Shown here piece by piece: positions 50,701 through 62,187 of a stretch of DNA of 64,000 bases (the stretch's first letter is position 1; every line of letters begins with the position of its first letter). Both the position numbers and the translations under genes were made by a program. The DNA lies in assembly GCF_030052815.1 (NCBI RefSeq), contig NW_026614733.1, forward strand, positions 1 to 64,000. The letters run 5' to 3'. The notes beneath the pieces are model-generated. The model searched no databases, was not told the DNA's origin, and saw only the letters and a list, made by a program, of their open reading frames with translations. Source of the stretch: Hevea brasiliensis (taxonomy: Eukaryota; Streptophyta; Magnoliopsida; Malpighiales; Euphorbiaceae).

Positions 50701-51000
50701 TTGGAAGTGCTTTTTTTCAGTTATTTGAAGAACTGTTTTCTCAAAATACAGACGGCACTCTGCCGAAATTTTTATAAAATTTGCGGAAAAATAAAATGGG
50801 CCAAAAAATTTTAACTAGTTTTCAACTTTAATTAAATATTTTAATACCTATTAGAAAATGCTCACCACTTATCAAAAGTAAGAAAATTGTTTTAAAATCC
50901 CTTGTAGGGTACTTAATGAGTTATCGGTAGGTGAAGTTCGGTAGTTCGTTAGGTATTCTACGGGATCATGTTATGCCTTACAGAGAGGTAAGGTGTGACA
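47722..51000 (+). repeat. Element B 5' LTR
   Basis: About 3.28 kb with TG...CA ends. It matches 55860-59163 nearly throughout, with more mismatches in the first 120 bp than in the middle. It contains no coding sequence. Several words such as CCATTTG and TGACCAAA recur in it. Confidence 0.9.
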
Positions 51001-51008
51001 TGTTTTAG

Positions 51009-51020
51009 TGGTATCAGAGC
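51009..51020 (+). other. Primer-binding site of element B
   Basis: TGGTATCAGAGC, complementary to the 3' end of plant initiator methionine tRNA, lies 8 bp after the 5' LTR. Confidence 0.85.
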
Positions 51021-51188
51021 AAATTTTTGAAGTATGTTTTAACTTGAAAATTTGTGTCTTTCCTTGTTAAGTACAACTGCTCAATGTTTATATTTGTTAC
51101 ATACAGTGCATTACATCATAAATATGAACTAACGGAGGGAAATCTCCTTGTGTTATTTGTTCAGGAGATACCCTAATTTCAGATTGAA

Positions 51189-52383
51189 ATGGAAGAAGGG
51201 GATCACTCAATCGAGCAATTTGATGAAGCTGAGGCACAAGGGGAAGCCCCAGCTTTACAGAATGTTAGTGGGTCAGTAGCACCAGCCCCACAAATGCCGC
51301 ATTTCTGCCTGATTTGCACTGGAGATGGCTGCGATGTTTCAACAAATGGCTGGGGGTATGCCTGCTCAAGCTCTACCCCAGACACTTGTGGCACAACCAC
51401 TGCCTCCATTTAGACAGTATGATAAGTTATTGAAGTATGGGGCTACAGAATTTAAGGTTACAGTGGACCCTTTAGAGGCAGAGTAATGGCTCGAAAGGAT
51501 GAATAGAGTATTTAAGAAGCTGCACTGCCAAGATGAACTAAAGTTTGAATACTCTGTGTCACTACTACAAGGGGATGTGTATGATTGGTGGAAGACCATC
51601 CCCCACAACTTAGTTGAACCACCAGTACTGACCTGGGATGACTTCATTAGAGAATTCAGACAAAAATACGTTCTAGACGCATATGTGGATCAAAAGTTGC
51701 AAGAATTTCTGAGTCTGAAGCAAGGGAGTAAATCAGTGGCAGAATATGAGAGGGAGTTCTCCCGCTTAAGCCATTATGCTGGGAGTCTCCTTTCTACCAG
51801 CAAGGAAAGGTGCAAGAGATTTGAGATTAGTTTGAAGCCTAGTTTGAGGATGTAAGTTGTGGGATTCAGACACAGCAACTTCTCAGAGCTCATCTCTCAA
51901 GCACTTGAGCTAGAAAGGATTGAATCAGAAGCAATACCTATAAAAGAAAAATCAGAAAAAGTTGAGAAATCAGAGAAAGACAAAGGAGAAAATTCAGTAG
52001 AGCCAAGTTCTGGTGGTACTTCTGGGAAGAGAAAGAAATTTGGTGGACCTAGCAGAGGTCGAGGTAGAAGATTTGAAAGGGGCAGATTCTCTGGACAGAG
52101 ACCCCCTAGGTCTGGTCAGCAGTCGAGCAGGGGTTCATATCCTGCCTGCCCCTATGAGACTTGTGGCAAGATTTATGGGGGAGATTGCTATTGGGCCACT
52201 GGAGCCTGTTTTAACTGTGGAGGCAAGGGCCATTTTGCTAAAGACTGCACTAGTGCTCCTAAATATGGTCCAGCTCCTACGACTGCAGAAGGATCTATTC
52301 AGAGTTCTGCTTCCAGAAGTTCACAACCTATTGGCAAAGGAAGAGGCAGAGGTAGAGGCACCGCTCGAGAATGCAGTTGGTGA
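51189..52383 (+). pseudogene. Element B gag remnant
   Basis: Three frame segments: 51189-51413, 51499-51855 and 51859-52383. Segment 2 carries the conserved gag core (a DVYDWW word and an FRQKYV word). Segment 3 has a basic Arg/Gly-rich region and one CCHC zinc knuckle (CFNCGGKGHFAKDC). Breaks: a frameshift within about 51300-51410, a stop at 51484-51486 and another at 51853-51855. Gag would form the virus-like particle; this copy cannot encode it whole. Confidence 0.85.
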
Positions 52384-52423
52384 TCGGTCCTGACAAGGAA
52401 GTACTTCAGCTAGAGATTACACG

Positions 52424-53623
52424 ATGAGACAACGAGAAGAGGCTGAGACTTCTGATGTTGTAGCCGGTATATTTTCTATCTCTGATCAAGAAGTATTTGT
52501 GTTATTTGATCCGGGTTCAACCCACTCATATGTTAATGCTAGCATAGTCAGTTCACTTGCTGTTCCATGTGTCCAAATGGGTTTTGAAGTGCTAGTAACT
52601 AGTCCGTTAGGACAAGAGGTTCGGGTCAACAGAATTTATAGAAACTATCCTTTGGTGATCCAAGGACATGTTTTTTTGTCAGATTTGATTGAAATGCCCT
52701 TCAGAGATTATGATATTATCTTGGGCATGGATTGGTTAGCCAGGCATCACGCCATGATTGACTGTAAACTGAAGATAGTCACTTTTGGTTTCCCTTTATA
52801 CAGTGATGTGGTAATACATGGGGAGAGGCATTTACTGCCATCAAACATCATTTTGGCTGCACTAGCCAGAAAAATGATCAGAAAGGGGTGTGAAGCATAC
52901 TTGGCACATGTGATAGACACCCAAGTGGGGAGTCCAGCACTAAGGGACATCCCTACGGTATGTGACTTTCCAGATGTGTTTCCTGATGAATTGCCAGGAT
53001 TACCTCCAGAAAGAGAGTTGCAGTTTGAAATTGATGTTATGCCTGGTGTGGACCTAATCTCCATAACACCATATAGAATGGCACCTGCAGAATTGAAAGA
53101 GTTAAAAGTACAGTTGCAAGAGCTGCTTGATAAGGGCTTTATCCGCCCTAGTGTGTCATTGTGGGGAGTGCCAGTGTTGTTTGTAAAGAAGAATGATGGT
53201 ACTTTCTGGTTATGCATTGACTATTGGCAGTTGAATAAGGTGACAATAAAGAATAGATATCCATTGCCCCGCATTGATGACTTGTTTGATCAGTTGAGGG
53301 GTGCAGCTGTGTTCTCAAAAATTGACCTGAGATAAGGTTATTATCAGTTGAAAGTACAAGAGCAGAGTATTTTTAAAATTGCCTTCAGAACCCGCTATGG
53401 CCATTATGAGTTCTTGATTATGCCATTTGGGTTAACTAATACTCTGGCTGCTTTTATGGATCTGATGAACACTATCTTCAGATCATACCTCGATCAGTTT
53501 GTTGTGGTGTTCATTGATGATATATTGGTCTATTCGAGGAGTGCAGAAGAGCATGATAGACATCTGTGGATTGTACTACAGACTTTGAGAGAGAAACAAC
53601 TATATGCTGTGAATTTTGGCTGA
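52424..53623 (+). pseudogene. Element B protease and reverse transcriptase
   Basis: The protease has its active-site motif (FDPGSTHSY) and the DIILGMDW motif. Reverse transcriptase follows with CIDYWQLNK (an unusual W in place of the usual R), KIDLR, then a TAA at 53333-53335 that cuts the palm domain. In the same frame it continues through GYYQL to FIDD. A loss of about 13 bases near 53608-53614 removes the residues before the CEFW motif and shifts the frame. Confidence 0.88.
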
Positions 53624-55084
53624 AAGAAATACCTTTCTTGGGACATGTGGCATCAGTTGAGGGTATCAAGGTAGATCCAAGTAAGATAGAAGCTGTCCTT
53701 AATTGGAGGCCACCCAGAAATATCATGGAGATTCGCAGTTTTCTGGGTTTAGCTGGATACTACTGTCGATTTGTGAAGGGATTCTCCATGTTGGCATCTC
53801 CATTGACTAAGCTGCTTAGAAAAGATGTGAAATTTCAGTGGACGGATAAATGCCAACAAAGTTTTGATGAATTGAAGAAATGTTTGGTCAAGCTCCAGTC
53901 CGACTTTACCTACTTGGGTAAAAATACACGTTCTGATGATGCTTCTCACAATGGGTTAGGCTGTGTATTGATGCAAGATCGAAATGTCATTGCTTATGCA
54001 TCACGCCAGCTGAAACCGCATGAGAGGAATTATCCGACACATGACTTGGAGCTTGCAGTTATAGTGTTTGCTCTTAAGATCTGGAGACATTATTTGTATG
54101 GAGAAAAGTACTATATCTACACAGATCATAAGAGTTTGAAGTATTTGGGCACTAAGAAGGAGTTGAATTTGAGACAGAGGAGATGGTTAGAGTTGATAAA
54201 AGACTATGATTGTCTGATAGACTATCAGCCAAGGAAAGCTAATGTTGTGGCTGACGCCTTAAGTCGCAAAACTATGGCAAGTCTACGGGTTGCTCCTTTG
54301 TCTATGGTACATGAGTTGAGATCATTACATGCCAGCTTAGTGATTAATGATGAGGGACAGACAGCAGTTGCATGGCATGTACAACCAGTGTTGATTGATC
54401 AGATCAGAATGGCGGCTCAGAATGATGAAAGGTATCAGAAGTTGTTGGAAGAAGTCAGGCAAGGCAAGAAACCAGAATTTTCAGTCAGAGATGATGGTTT
54501 ACTGCTACACCAGTGCAAAATGTGTGTTCCTAATGATGTTGATTTGAGGCAGATCATTCTGAAGGAAGCACATGAGTCTCCTTTTGCCATGCACCCTGGT
54601 GGCACAAAAATGTATAGGGGGCTAAAGGAGCATTACTGGTGGATGGGTATGAAAAGAGATGTGGCAGAGCTTGTTTCCAAATGCCTAACTTGTCAGCAAG
54701 TGAAGGCAGAGTATCAAGTACCCGCTGGGTTGTTACATCCACTCCTAGTACCAGAATGGAAATGGGAGAGAATAACGATGGATTTTGTGATGGGACTTCT
54801 GTGGACACAGAAGAGTCATGATGCAATATGGGTCATTGTTGATAGATTGACCAAGTCTGCTCATTTTCTGCCAGTCCGGATGGACTACAGTTTAGAAAGA
54901 TTAGCCAAGTTATACATTGATGAGATTGTGAGATTGCATGGAGTGCTAGTATCCATCGTATCAGACAGAGATCCTAGGTTCACTTCTAGATGCTGGGGTA
55001 GTCTTCAGAGAGCCCTAGGAACTAGATTGAACTTCAGTACTGCATTCCACCCACAGACAAATGGCCAGTCTGAGAGGGTAATTT
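53608..55084 (+). pseudogene. Element B RNase H and integrase
   Basis: After the frameshift the frame continues with LGHVAS and SFLGLAGYY, then RNase H ([18 protein letters not shown]). The usual first RNase H aspartate region reads RSDDASHNG and appears rearranged. Integrase follows with its His/His/Cys/Cys zinc region (CLTCQQVK), [19 protein letters not shown] and [15 protein letters not shown] at 55084-55086, where relatives have a glutamine codon, ends the frame. Confidence 0.88.
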
Positions 55085-55086
55085 AG

Positions 55087-55809
55087 ATCTTGGAGGACAT
55101 GCTACGGGCTTGTGTGATTGAATTTGAGGGCAGTTGGGACATACACTTGCCTTTGATTGAGTTTGGTTACAACAATAGCTACCAATCAAGCATTGGAATG
55201 CCTCCATATGAAGCTTTGTATGACAGAAAATGTAGAACCCCATTGTGTTGGGATGACGTGGGTGAAAGAAAGATGATTGGGCAAGAAATTGTTCAACAAA
55301 CTGAAGAGAAAATCAGATTGATCAGAGATCGACTTAAGACTGCATCAGACCGTTAGAAGTCCTACATTGATCTGAAGAGAAGGGATATTGAGTATGCAGT
55401 GGGTGAGAAAATATTCCTCAAGGTTTCTCCTTGGAAGAGAATTATAAGATTCGGCAGAAAGGGGAAACTGAGTCCTCATTTCATTGGGCCATATGAGGTT
55501 CTGGAAAGAGTGGGTCCTTTGGCATATCGTTTGGCACTACCTCCAGAGTTGGAGAAGATACATAATGTCTTCCATGTGTCTATGTTGAGGAGGTATCGAT
55601 CAGACCCATCTCATGTACTACCAGTGGAAGAAATTGAAGTGAATCCAGACCTCACATATGAGGAAGCCATAGAGATTCTGGCTTATGAGGTGAAGCGACT
55701 ACGAACAAGCGGTCTGATTGGTAAAAGTCTTTGTGGAACCATCATTCGAGCCAAAAGCTACTTGGGAACGAGAGAAGGACATGAGGAGACAACACCCACA
55801 AATTGTTGA
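55087..55809 (+). pseudogene. Element B integrase C-terminus and chromodomain-like tail
   Basis: Continues in the same frame after the TAG as [27 protein letters not shown] and YDRKCRTPLCWDDVG. It is cut by a TAG at 55354-55356 and then resumes with IFLKVSPWKR, LSPHFIGPYEVLERVG and NVFHVSMLRRY. The last 50 codons (VNPDLTYEEA...) resemble the divergent chromodomain of Tekay/Del-type elements, but the usual end (W/R-N-H ... ATWE) is disturbed by a shift near 55715-55760. Confidence 0.85.
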
Positions 55810-55846
55810 GATTGATACTGTAAAATTTTGAGAAGAAATTTATTTT

Positions 55847-55858
55847 AAGGGGGGAGAA
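55847..55858 (+). other. Polypurine tract of element B
   Basis: AAGGGGGGAGAA immediately precedes the 3' LTR, separated by one base. It marks the plus-strand primer. Confidence 0.85.
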
Positions 55859-55859
55859 T

Positions 55860-58800
55860 TGTAACTCCCCTATTTGTATAGCCTGGTATATTTTACTGTT
55901 CCGGTGACCGAAATCGGTCCGGACAATTAAGGGGATTAGAACCACACTTAAGACAATTAGATAAGCTATAAACACAAATAATTAGTAATTGTCAATTAGT
56001 TAAATATAAACAAGAAAAATGGAACATAAGAAATTAAACGAGCCGAGAGTCACAGCGATGGGTGACCTTCTCTGAAGGACTACGAAGTCAATTTAAACTC
56101 AAATTTTGAACCGTAAAATGTGTGACGCGGTCCTTAAGACTATTACGAACACAGTGGAAAAAGAGAAAGGAAAAGAAAAATGTTATTACATAATGTGTGA
56201 CATAAATGATGATGTCATAATTAAAATTATTTTTCCTACCAAATTTGACTAAGTTAAAAATCTATTAAGTAAGATAAAAATAACATAAAAAAAATGGTCA
56301 CTCTCATCTTCTCTCCCAACCAAGCCGGCCATTCTTCCCTCTCCCTCAAACCACCATTGTTACACCATCAAGCTTGAATCCAAGCTTTCTTTCAACCATT
56401 TAAACCTATTTTGACCCCAACTTAACTTATTAGAACTTGATTTAGTCACTTGAGAAGAAGATTGATCACCAAAGAAAGAAGAAAAGAAGAAAGAAATTTA
56501 AGAATTAGCATCCAAGTTGAGGTTAGTGATTTAAGTTGCAAAATTTAGTTTATTAGTTGTGTTTATAGCTTAACTAACTTAGAAATAAACTTAAAATAAA
56601 ATAAAAACAATTGTGAAGGACCAAGTTGAATTTCGGTCAACTAGGGTTTTGATATATGTATGCATGAATTTGGTGGATTTAAAAGTGTATGTGAGCTTGA
56701 TTGTGTTGAATGATTATGATTAAATGCCTTGAATTAGTTAAATGTAATGAATTGGGGAACTAGGATTTTGGACACTTAGGGTTTAAGAGACAAATTTGGA
56801 GAAATGGTGAAATGATGTATTTGCCCTAGTTTGAAGTGAGAAATGGTCATTTGTGACCAAATGAAGTGTGTTGAAAGTGTTTGAATTGAGGTTAAATTCG
56901 GATTGAATGTGGTCATGCTGCTGGCAACAGGACCAAGGTCCCTTTGAGGACCAAAGCGAAATTTACAAGTCCAATTGGTATGAGACCAATTGGGAATGAA
57001 AATAAACACAAAATGACACAATTTTCATTTAGGAAATATGCCCAAAAAGTGACCAAAACCTAGTGAACAAATTGACCAAATTCGAATTTTCTCAATCTGA
57101 CCTGTACAAAAATGACCAAATGAACAGTGTCTGTTCATTTGGCCATAACTTGAGCTAGGCAGGTCTAAATGACGTGAAATTTACCATGGATAGTTGAGAT
57201 ATAGACTTAAAACTTTCATGAAGAACACAAACCCAAATTATGCCATTTACCAAGTCATTTGGCCACCCAAAATTGGTGACTTAAAACTGCCAGAACCAGA
57301 ATTTGCCCAGAAATCTGGGTTAAGTCCAATCCGGCAGCCATATTTCAAATGGCTATAACTTGAGTTGTAAAACTCCAATTGGAGTGATCCAAAAAGGAGA
57401 ATAAATTTAAGACAATAGGGAACATTTTCTATGAAGGAAGTTTTGTCAAATTCTAACAGAAAAATGACCAATAGAACAGTGCAACTTAAGACACCAAAAC
57501 TAAAAATTTGCAAATTTGCCTAAAAGACTTAGAATTTGAGTAAACAACCAAAACCAACAAAATTAGTGACCAAAATGTGGCATGTGGGTGAAGTTAGAAT
57601 TTCCATACCTATTAAGCCTTAGAAAGTCAACAAATTGACTTGAATAGTGTAGTGAATAGTAACCCCAAAACACAAAATTTAAAGAAACGTCAAGTTTAGT
57701 ACATTAGAGCTAGGTAAAAGTGAATTTAAATTTTTTTTTGGATTTATGCTAAGTTATGGTACTGAAACACTGTGAAACTGTGTTTTTCAGTGGAAAAGAA
57801 CACTGGGAAAGGACCCGAGGAATCGAGTCAAGGCCAAGAGGCGACTCGCTTAAGGTTTGTGCACAATGTAAAATTTTTGTAAATTATCTTCTGCATATTG
57901 TTTTGAATAATTTAAAATATTGAATTGTAACATTACTATGATGAAGTATTTATGATATTTTTGATTTAAATTGTTGAAAGTTATTTGTGTATATTTGAAA
58001 TGACAATGTTTAGTAAATTGTTAAGAAAAATTTTTAAACCACTGTGTCATGACCATATATTTGAACAACTCACTAGCATGACTAGTGGGGGTAATCAGTT
58101 TCGAATTTTGATTCCTTCTCTGGCTAAAGTGTTGAGGTGTGTGCCAGTGGAATAAGAAATTGAATGGATATCCATATATTTGAGCTAGCTAGCCTTGTGA
58201 TGTGACTTCTCCTTAGCCTCTGGCTATTGAGATTATATTTGTTTCGAATGGCATGATATAACTGTGGGTTTTATGAAATGTTTTTTGATACTTCGAAATG
58301 AAATTGTTTGGATTAAAATCTCATAATTCATGTTTTGTATTTAATCCTCATGTTCAGTCCCATTTTTGAATAAATATAATTTAAACTCTGCATAACGATT
58401 ATTTTAGTATATTGTGCACCACTGAGTCCTAGTATTCAGCGATGGCTGTTATTGCTGTCATAGATTTAGAGACTAGAGGAGCAGCGGATTGAACAGCTGA
58501 GGATAGAGGAGCTACCTGCTTTGAAGTTATCGGGTATAATTTATACCCTGACTGTAAATATTTATTTTGATGTATGTCATACACGTAAATGTATAGACAT
58601 GTAAAATTGGGCTTGATCAGCTTGTATAAAGTTTGTATAAAGTTTGTAATAAATTTTAGTTTGGATTTTCCTAATATAAATTTTTAGTATGATGTATATA
58701 TAAATTGTTTATCTTTAATGAAATATGAATGAATGAAATTGATTGACAGTATCTTGATGATTACTGAATTTTTGGAATTGAGAAATGAGGATTGTTGAAT

Positions 58801-59163
58801 TTTGAAACTTGAGAAATTGGTTGGAATTGATTGTGAATTTGAAGAAGTTGTGGAGAAAAATTATCGGAAGTGCTTTTTTTCAGATATTTGAAGAACTGTT
58901 TTCTCAAAATAGAAACGGCACTCTGCCGAAATTTTTATAAAATTTACAGAAAAATAAAATGGGTCAAAAAATTTTATCTAGTTTTCAACTTTAATTAAAT
59001 ATTTTAATACCTATTAGAAAATGCTCACCACTTATCAAAAGTAAGAAAATTGTTTTAAAATCCCTTGTAGGGTACTTAATGAGTTATCTGTAAGTGAAGT
59101 TCGGTAGTTTATTAGGTATTCTACGGGATCATGTTATACCTTACAGAAGGGTAAGGTGTGACA
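55860..59163 (+). repeat. Element B 3' LTR
   Basis: About 3.30 kb, partner of 47722-51000. Small indels account for the 25-bp length difference, including a duplicated GTATAAAGTTT word near 58625-58645. Confidence 0.9.
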
Positions 59164-59450
59164 ATATCAGTGTCTATTGCGTTCCTCATAGGTGTTGATA
59201 CAGATAAAGGATACTCGAACAAAGTAGGTGGTGTACTAAATCTCATGGAAAAGTATGGAGAAACAAAGGAATGGTTGTGCCCCAATCTTAGCCATAGGTG
59301 TCTGTTCAGATGTCTGATTAATAGTTTGAGGTGGTACCTCCCTTGTTGGATCAAGGTTTGCACCATTAAGACCCTTGGCCCTTGCTCTCCTCTTACGTTT
59401 AATAGACTCAGGCACCTATACATTTTAATAAATAAGTATTAAATCTGAAA
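59164..59450 (-). pseudogene. Element A gag N-terminal and protease remnant
   Basis: The minus strand holds the part of the protease upstream of B's insertion site (from NHSFVSPYFS to SVSTP), so it joins logically to 47721 and below. Directly before it lies a short basic segment (KRKRRARAKG), in another frame, that resembles the start of a gag. The usual protease active-site D-(S/P)-G is not present before the THSF-like motif; a deletion fused the gag start to mid-protease. Confidence 0.75.
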
Positions 59451-59567
59451 ATGTGAGCCAAATTACGACAGGTGAAAAAGTACGAAGGACGTAGATCTCT
59501 AAAGCAATGATAAACTGAACAGATGTTAAGGATCCTATGCTCCGCAAGTTTACCAGACCTCAACCTG

Positions 59568-59579
59568 GCTTTGATACCA
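59568..59579 (-). other. Primer-binding site of element A
   Basis: The minus strand reads TGGTATCAAAGC, one mismatch from the initiator-methionine tRNA site of element B, 4 bp from the inner end of the right LTR. Confidence 0.8.
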
Positions 59580-59583
59580 ACTT

Positions 59584-60907
59584 TGTCAAGACCCAAAATT
59601 TTGAACCGTGACCGGTGCATAATTTAAGTATTCTTAAATCATGCAAGCCTTATCAGAGTATCTTGAATGAATATATTATCACTTATTAATATCAAAAAAT
59701 AGACAAAATCCAAATAAAAAAAATGTTGAATAAACATTATAAATATCCCATAAGTAAACTGTGGAGTCTCTACAGATTTCAAATAAAAACTTAAACTGTT
59801 AAATAAACTAAACTAATTATTAATCCGAGAAAATATGAATTCGGGCATACCATGAGAAAAAATCAAAGATTTTCCCTCTCCAGAAAATGGACTGAATATT
59901 TGGATCAGCTGCAGAATTCTATTGATATGAAACAGATAATAGACAGAAAAAATGTTGTTTGAGCTAAATGCTCAGTGAATGATAATTATAGCACACAATG
60001 GAATATGAACAGGCAGACGCTTGATTAATTTTATAATAAATTTTCTATTCAATACAATCATGCTCATGCTGTCAAAATCATTAATAAAATAATTTCATAA
60101 TATATATATATATATATAATAAATTCATTCAATAAAAATTTTATGATACAGTGCACTAGGGTGATGATACCCCACATCACCAAAGGCTATATGGTAAGCG
60201 CGCTACCAGATATTAGATACCTTCTTCCTCCTTCATAGATATTAATGCATATGATACTAATGCAAACCATAAACTGCAATGATGCATGACTCGATAATGC
60301 AACCTAATACCGTGATAGTCCACGGTGGGGCGGATAATGAAGCAAATACTGGGCACATGTACCAATGCAAAACAGAAAATCAATTTGTACAAATCAATCA
60401 AAATCAATAAAAAATTTCAGATAGCAAATAATAACTGATAGTGCAATTCCAATAGTTTATTTCAATAATTTCAAATAGTCAATAAGATCAAATCAATCTC
60501 AAATTAATTTAGTGTAACATATCGGTAAATTTTATAGTCAAATATCTATCAATATAAATATATTAAATGCCTATTCCCGAAATCCTAATGGCTCTAATGC
60601 AAAGATAGTTGACAAAATCAATTATTTAATCAAAATTAAAATAAAATTCAATAATAAAATAAAACTCTAAAAAATCACATGTAAAATAATTGTTAAAATA
60701 TTGATTTAAAATTTCATTTAATAACAAACTTAATGCTAAGAAATTTTAAAAGGGACTAAAACGATGCCATGTATTATAATTACCACTCACCTGGAACCTC
60801 TAAGACAATAGTTATTTTAAATGGACGAGAGATAATTTCAACTGACAGATTAAATATTCGAATCTCCTACACACTCAACATACAAAAGAGAAATATTAAA
60901 TAACAAT

Positions 60908-60987
<80 letters not shown>

Positions 60988-61223
60988 TTCAAGGTTATTA
61001 TCTCACAGTACTCATGATCAACCCAATTTAATATCAATGATTAAAGAAGAAAAAAAAAAGAATTTCTAGAGTAGTTGTAACAAATCAAGAAAAGAAAATA
61101 AAATCAGATTCACCCATTATTGAACAAAAAATGAGAATTTTTACCTTGAAAATAGAATCGAAGGTGATGAATAGAAAAGTAAAATTTAGGAATTCTCTGT
61201 GCACATCAGATTATAAATAGTAA

Positions 61224-61254
<31 letters not shown>

Positions 61255-61618
61255 TATATAAGAATAAATAAAAGATGATGAAAATACCTGTTGAAAGTAT
61301 TTGATGGAAAAAGGAGGTGACAAACAGGTTTTGAGAGCAAAGTTTAGCAGAAGAGATAATTAGGGTATATATATTTCAAGAATTCTATTAGGTGTAGAAT
61401 TGGATAAGAGTTATTATTGAATTGGGTTGTTCAGATTACAGATATATATTTAATTTTAAAAAATAATATATATATATATATATATAAATTAATAAACAGG
61501 CCATCCAATAAAATATTCTTTATCTTATTTTATTTTATTTTATTTCTAGACAAATATTTTAAATTATTGTTAGATAATTAAAATAAATAAATAAATAGAT
61601 AAGTAATGGGTTTCCACA
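59584..61618 (-). repeat. Element A LTR (right; 5' LTR in element orientation)
   Basis: Begins TGTCAAGACCC and ends GGTTTCCACA on the plus strand. It matches the left LTR, but one long (TA)n tract (60912-60983) replaces the two TA tracts and the 140-bp spacer of the left copy. It has about 25 bp near 59835-59865 that the left copy lacks. Confidence 0.9.
60912..60983. repeat. (TA)n microsatellite in element A right LTR
   Basis: About 36 TA units, the longest such tract in the window. Confidence 0.85.
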
Positions 61619-61623
61619 CCTCT

Positions 61624-62187
61624 CTAGCTCTTGAAGTAAGGTATGTGTTGTGTGTGTGTATTCTTTAAGTTGTATGTAGTGATAAATTTGATGTTAAAGA
61701 AAATAATTTTTATATTAGTAAAATATTTCTAAAATTTAATAGTGAAATAAAATATTTTGTAATAATTGTAATAATGTGTTTAAGAATTTGTATTAATAAA
61801 AATAAAAAAATATATTATTAGTGAAAATTAGATATTATGTTGTAAAATTTAAATTAGAAAAAATTATTAGGTATAAAACATGATTTTATGTGTAAAGAAG
61901 ATAATAAGATAATTGAAAATAGAGAAAGATATTATTATTAATTTGAATATATATTCAAAAAATTTTTGAGAAAAAAAATTAGGTGAAAATAATATAAATG
62001 TAATTTTTTAATTGTAAATAATGAAAAATTATTAAAATTACAATAAGTTAAAAAAAATCTTGAGATGATTTTTTTGTAATGTACATTATTTTTTTTTTAT
62101 AAAAGTAATTAGATAAAATATAGATAATATATTACATATTTTTTAAGAAAAATAATATATTATTTTTTAGAGTATTTAAAATAAACA
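61624..62187. other. AT-rich intergenic DNA
   Basis: Very AT-rich, with a short (GT)n run at about 61645-61658. No gene or clear repeat. Confidence 0.45.

Larger units (their letters stand above)
47717..59168 (+). mobile_element. Element B: Ty3/Gypsy LTR retrotransposon nested in element A
   Basis: Body 47722-59163, with LTRs 47722-51000 and 55860-59163 that both begin TGTAAC(A/T)CCCC and end GTGTGACA. Flanks are ATATT (47717-47721) and ATATC (59164-59168), a 5-bp duplication with one mismatch. Internal order is primer site (51009-51020), gag with zinc knuckle, protease, reverse transcriptase, RNase H, integrase, C-terminal tail, purine tract (55847-55858). Several stops and at least two frameshifts show that it is inactive. 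The insertion point lies inside element A's protease coding remnant, so B is the younger arrival. Confidence 0.92.
42359..61623 (-). mobile_element. Element A: Ty3/Gypsy LTR retrotransposon (minus), interrupted by element B
   Basis: Element body 42364-61618, flanked by an exact 5-bp duplication CCTCT at 42359-42363 and 61619-61623. LTRs lie at 42364-44440 and 59584-61618. In the minus orientation the order is 5' LTR (right), primer-binding site, short gag remnant, protease, reverse transcriptase, RNase H, integrase, purine tract, 3' LTR (left), which is the Ty3/Gypsy order. Its 11.4-kb interruption is element B. Without B the element would be about 7.8 kb, but only about 0.4 kb lies between the primer site and the protease remnant, so gag is almost wholly deleted. 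Coding remnants carry stops and frameshifts. Sequence style suggests a Tekay/Del-type chromovirus; lineage assignment is inference. Confidence 0.92.

Noticed and set aside
51499..55809. Treating element B's open frames as cellular genes
   Set aside because: Order of zinc knuckle, protease, reverse transcriptase, RNase H and integrase between matched LTRs shows that they are parts of one retrotransposon.
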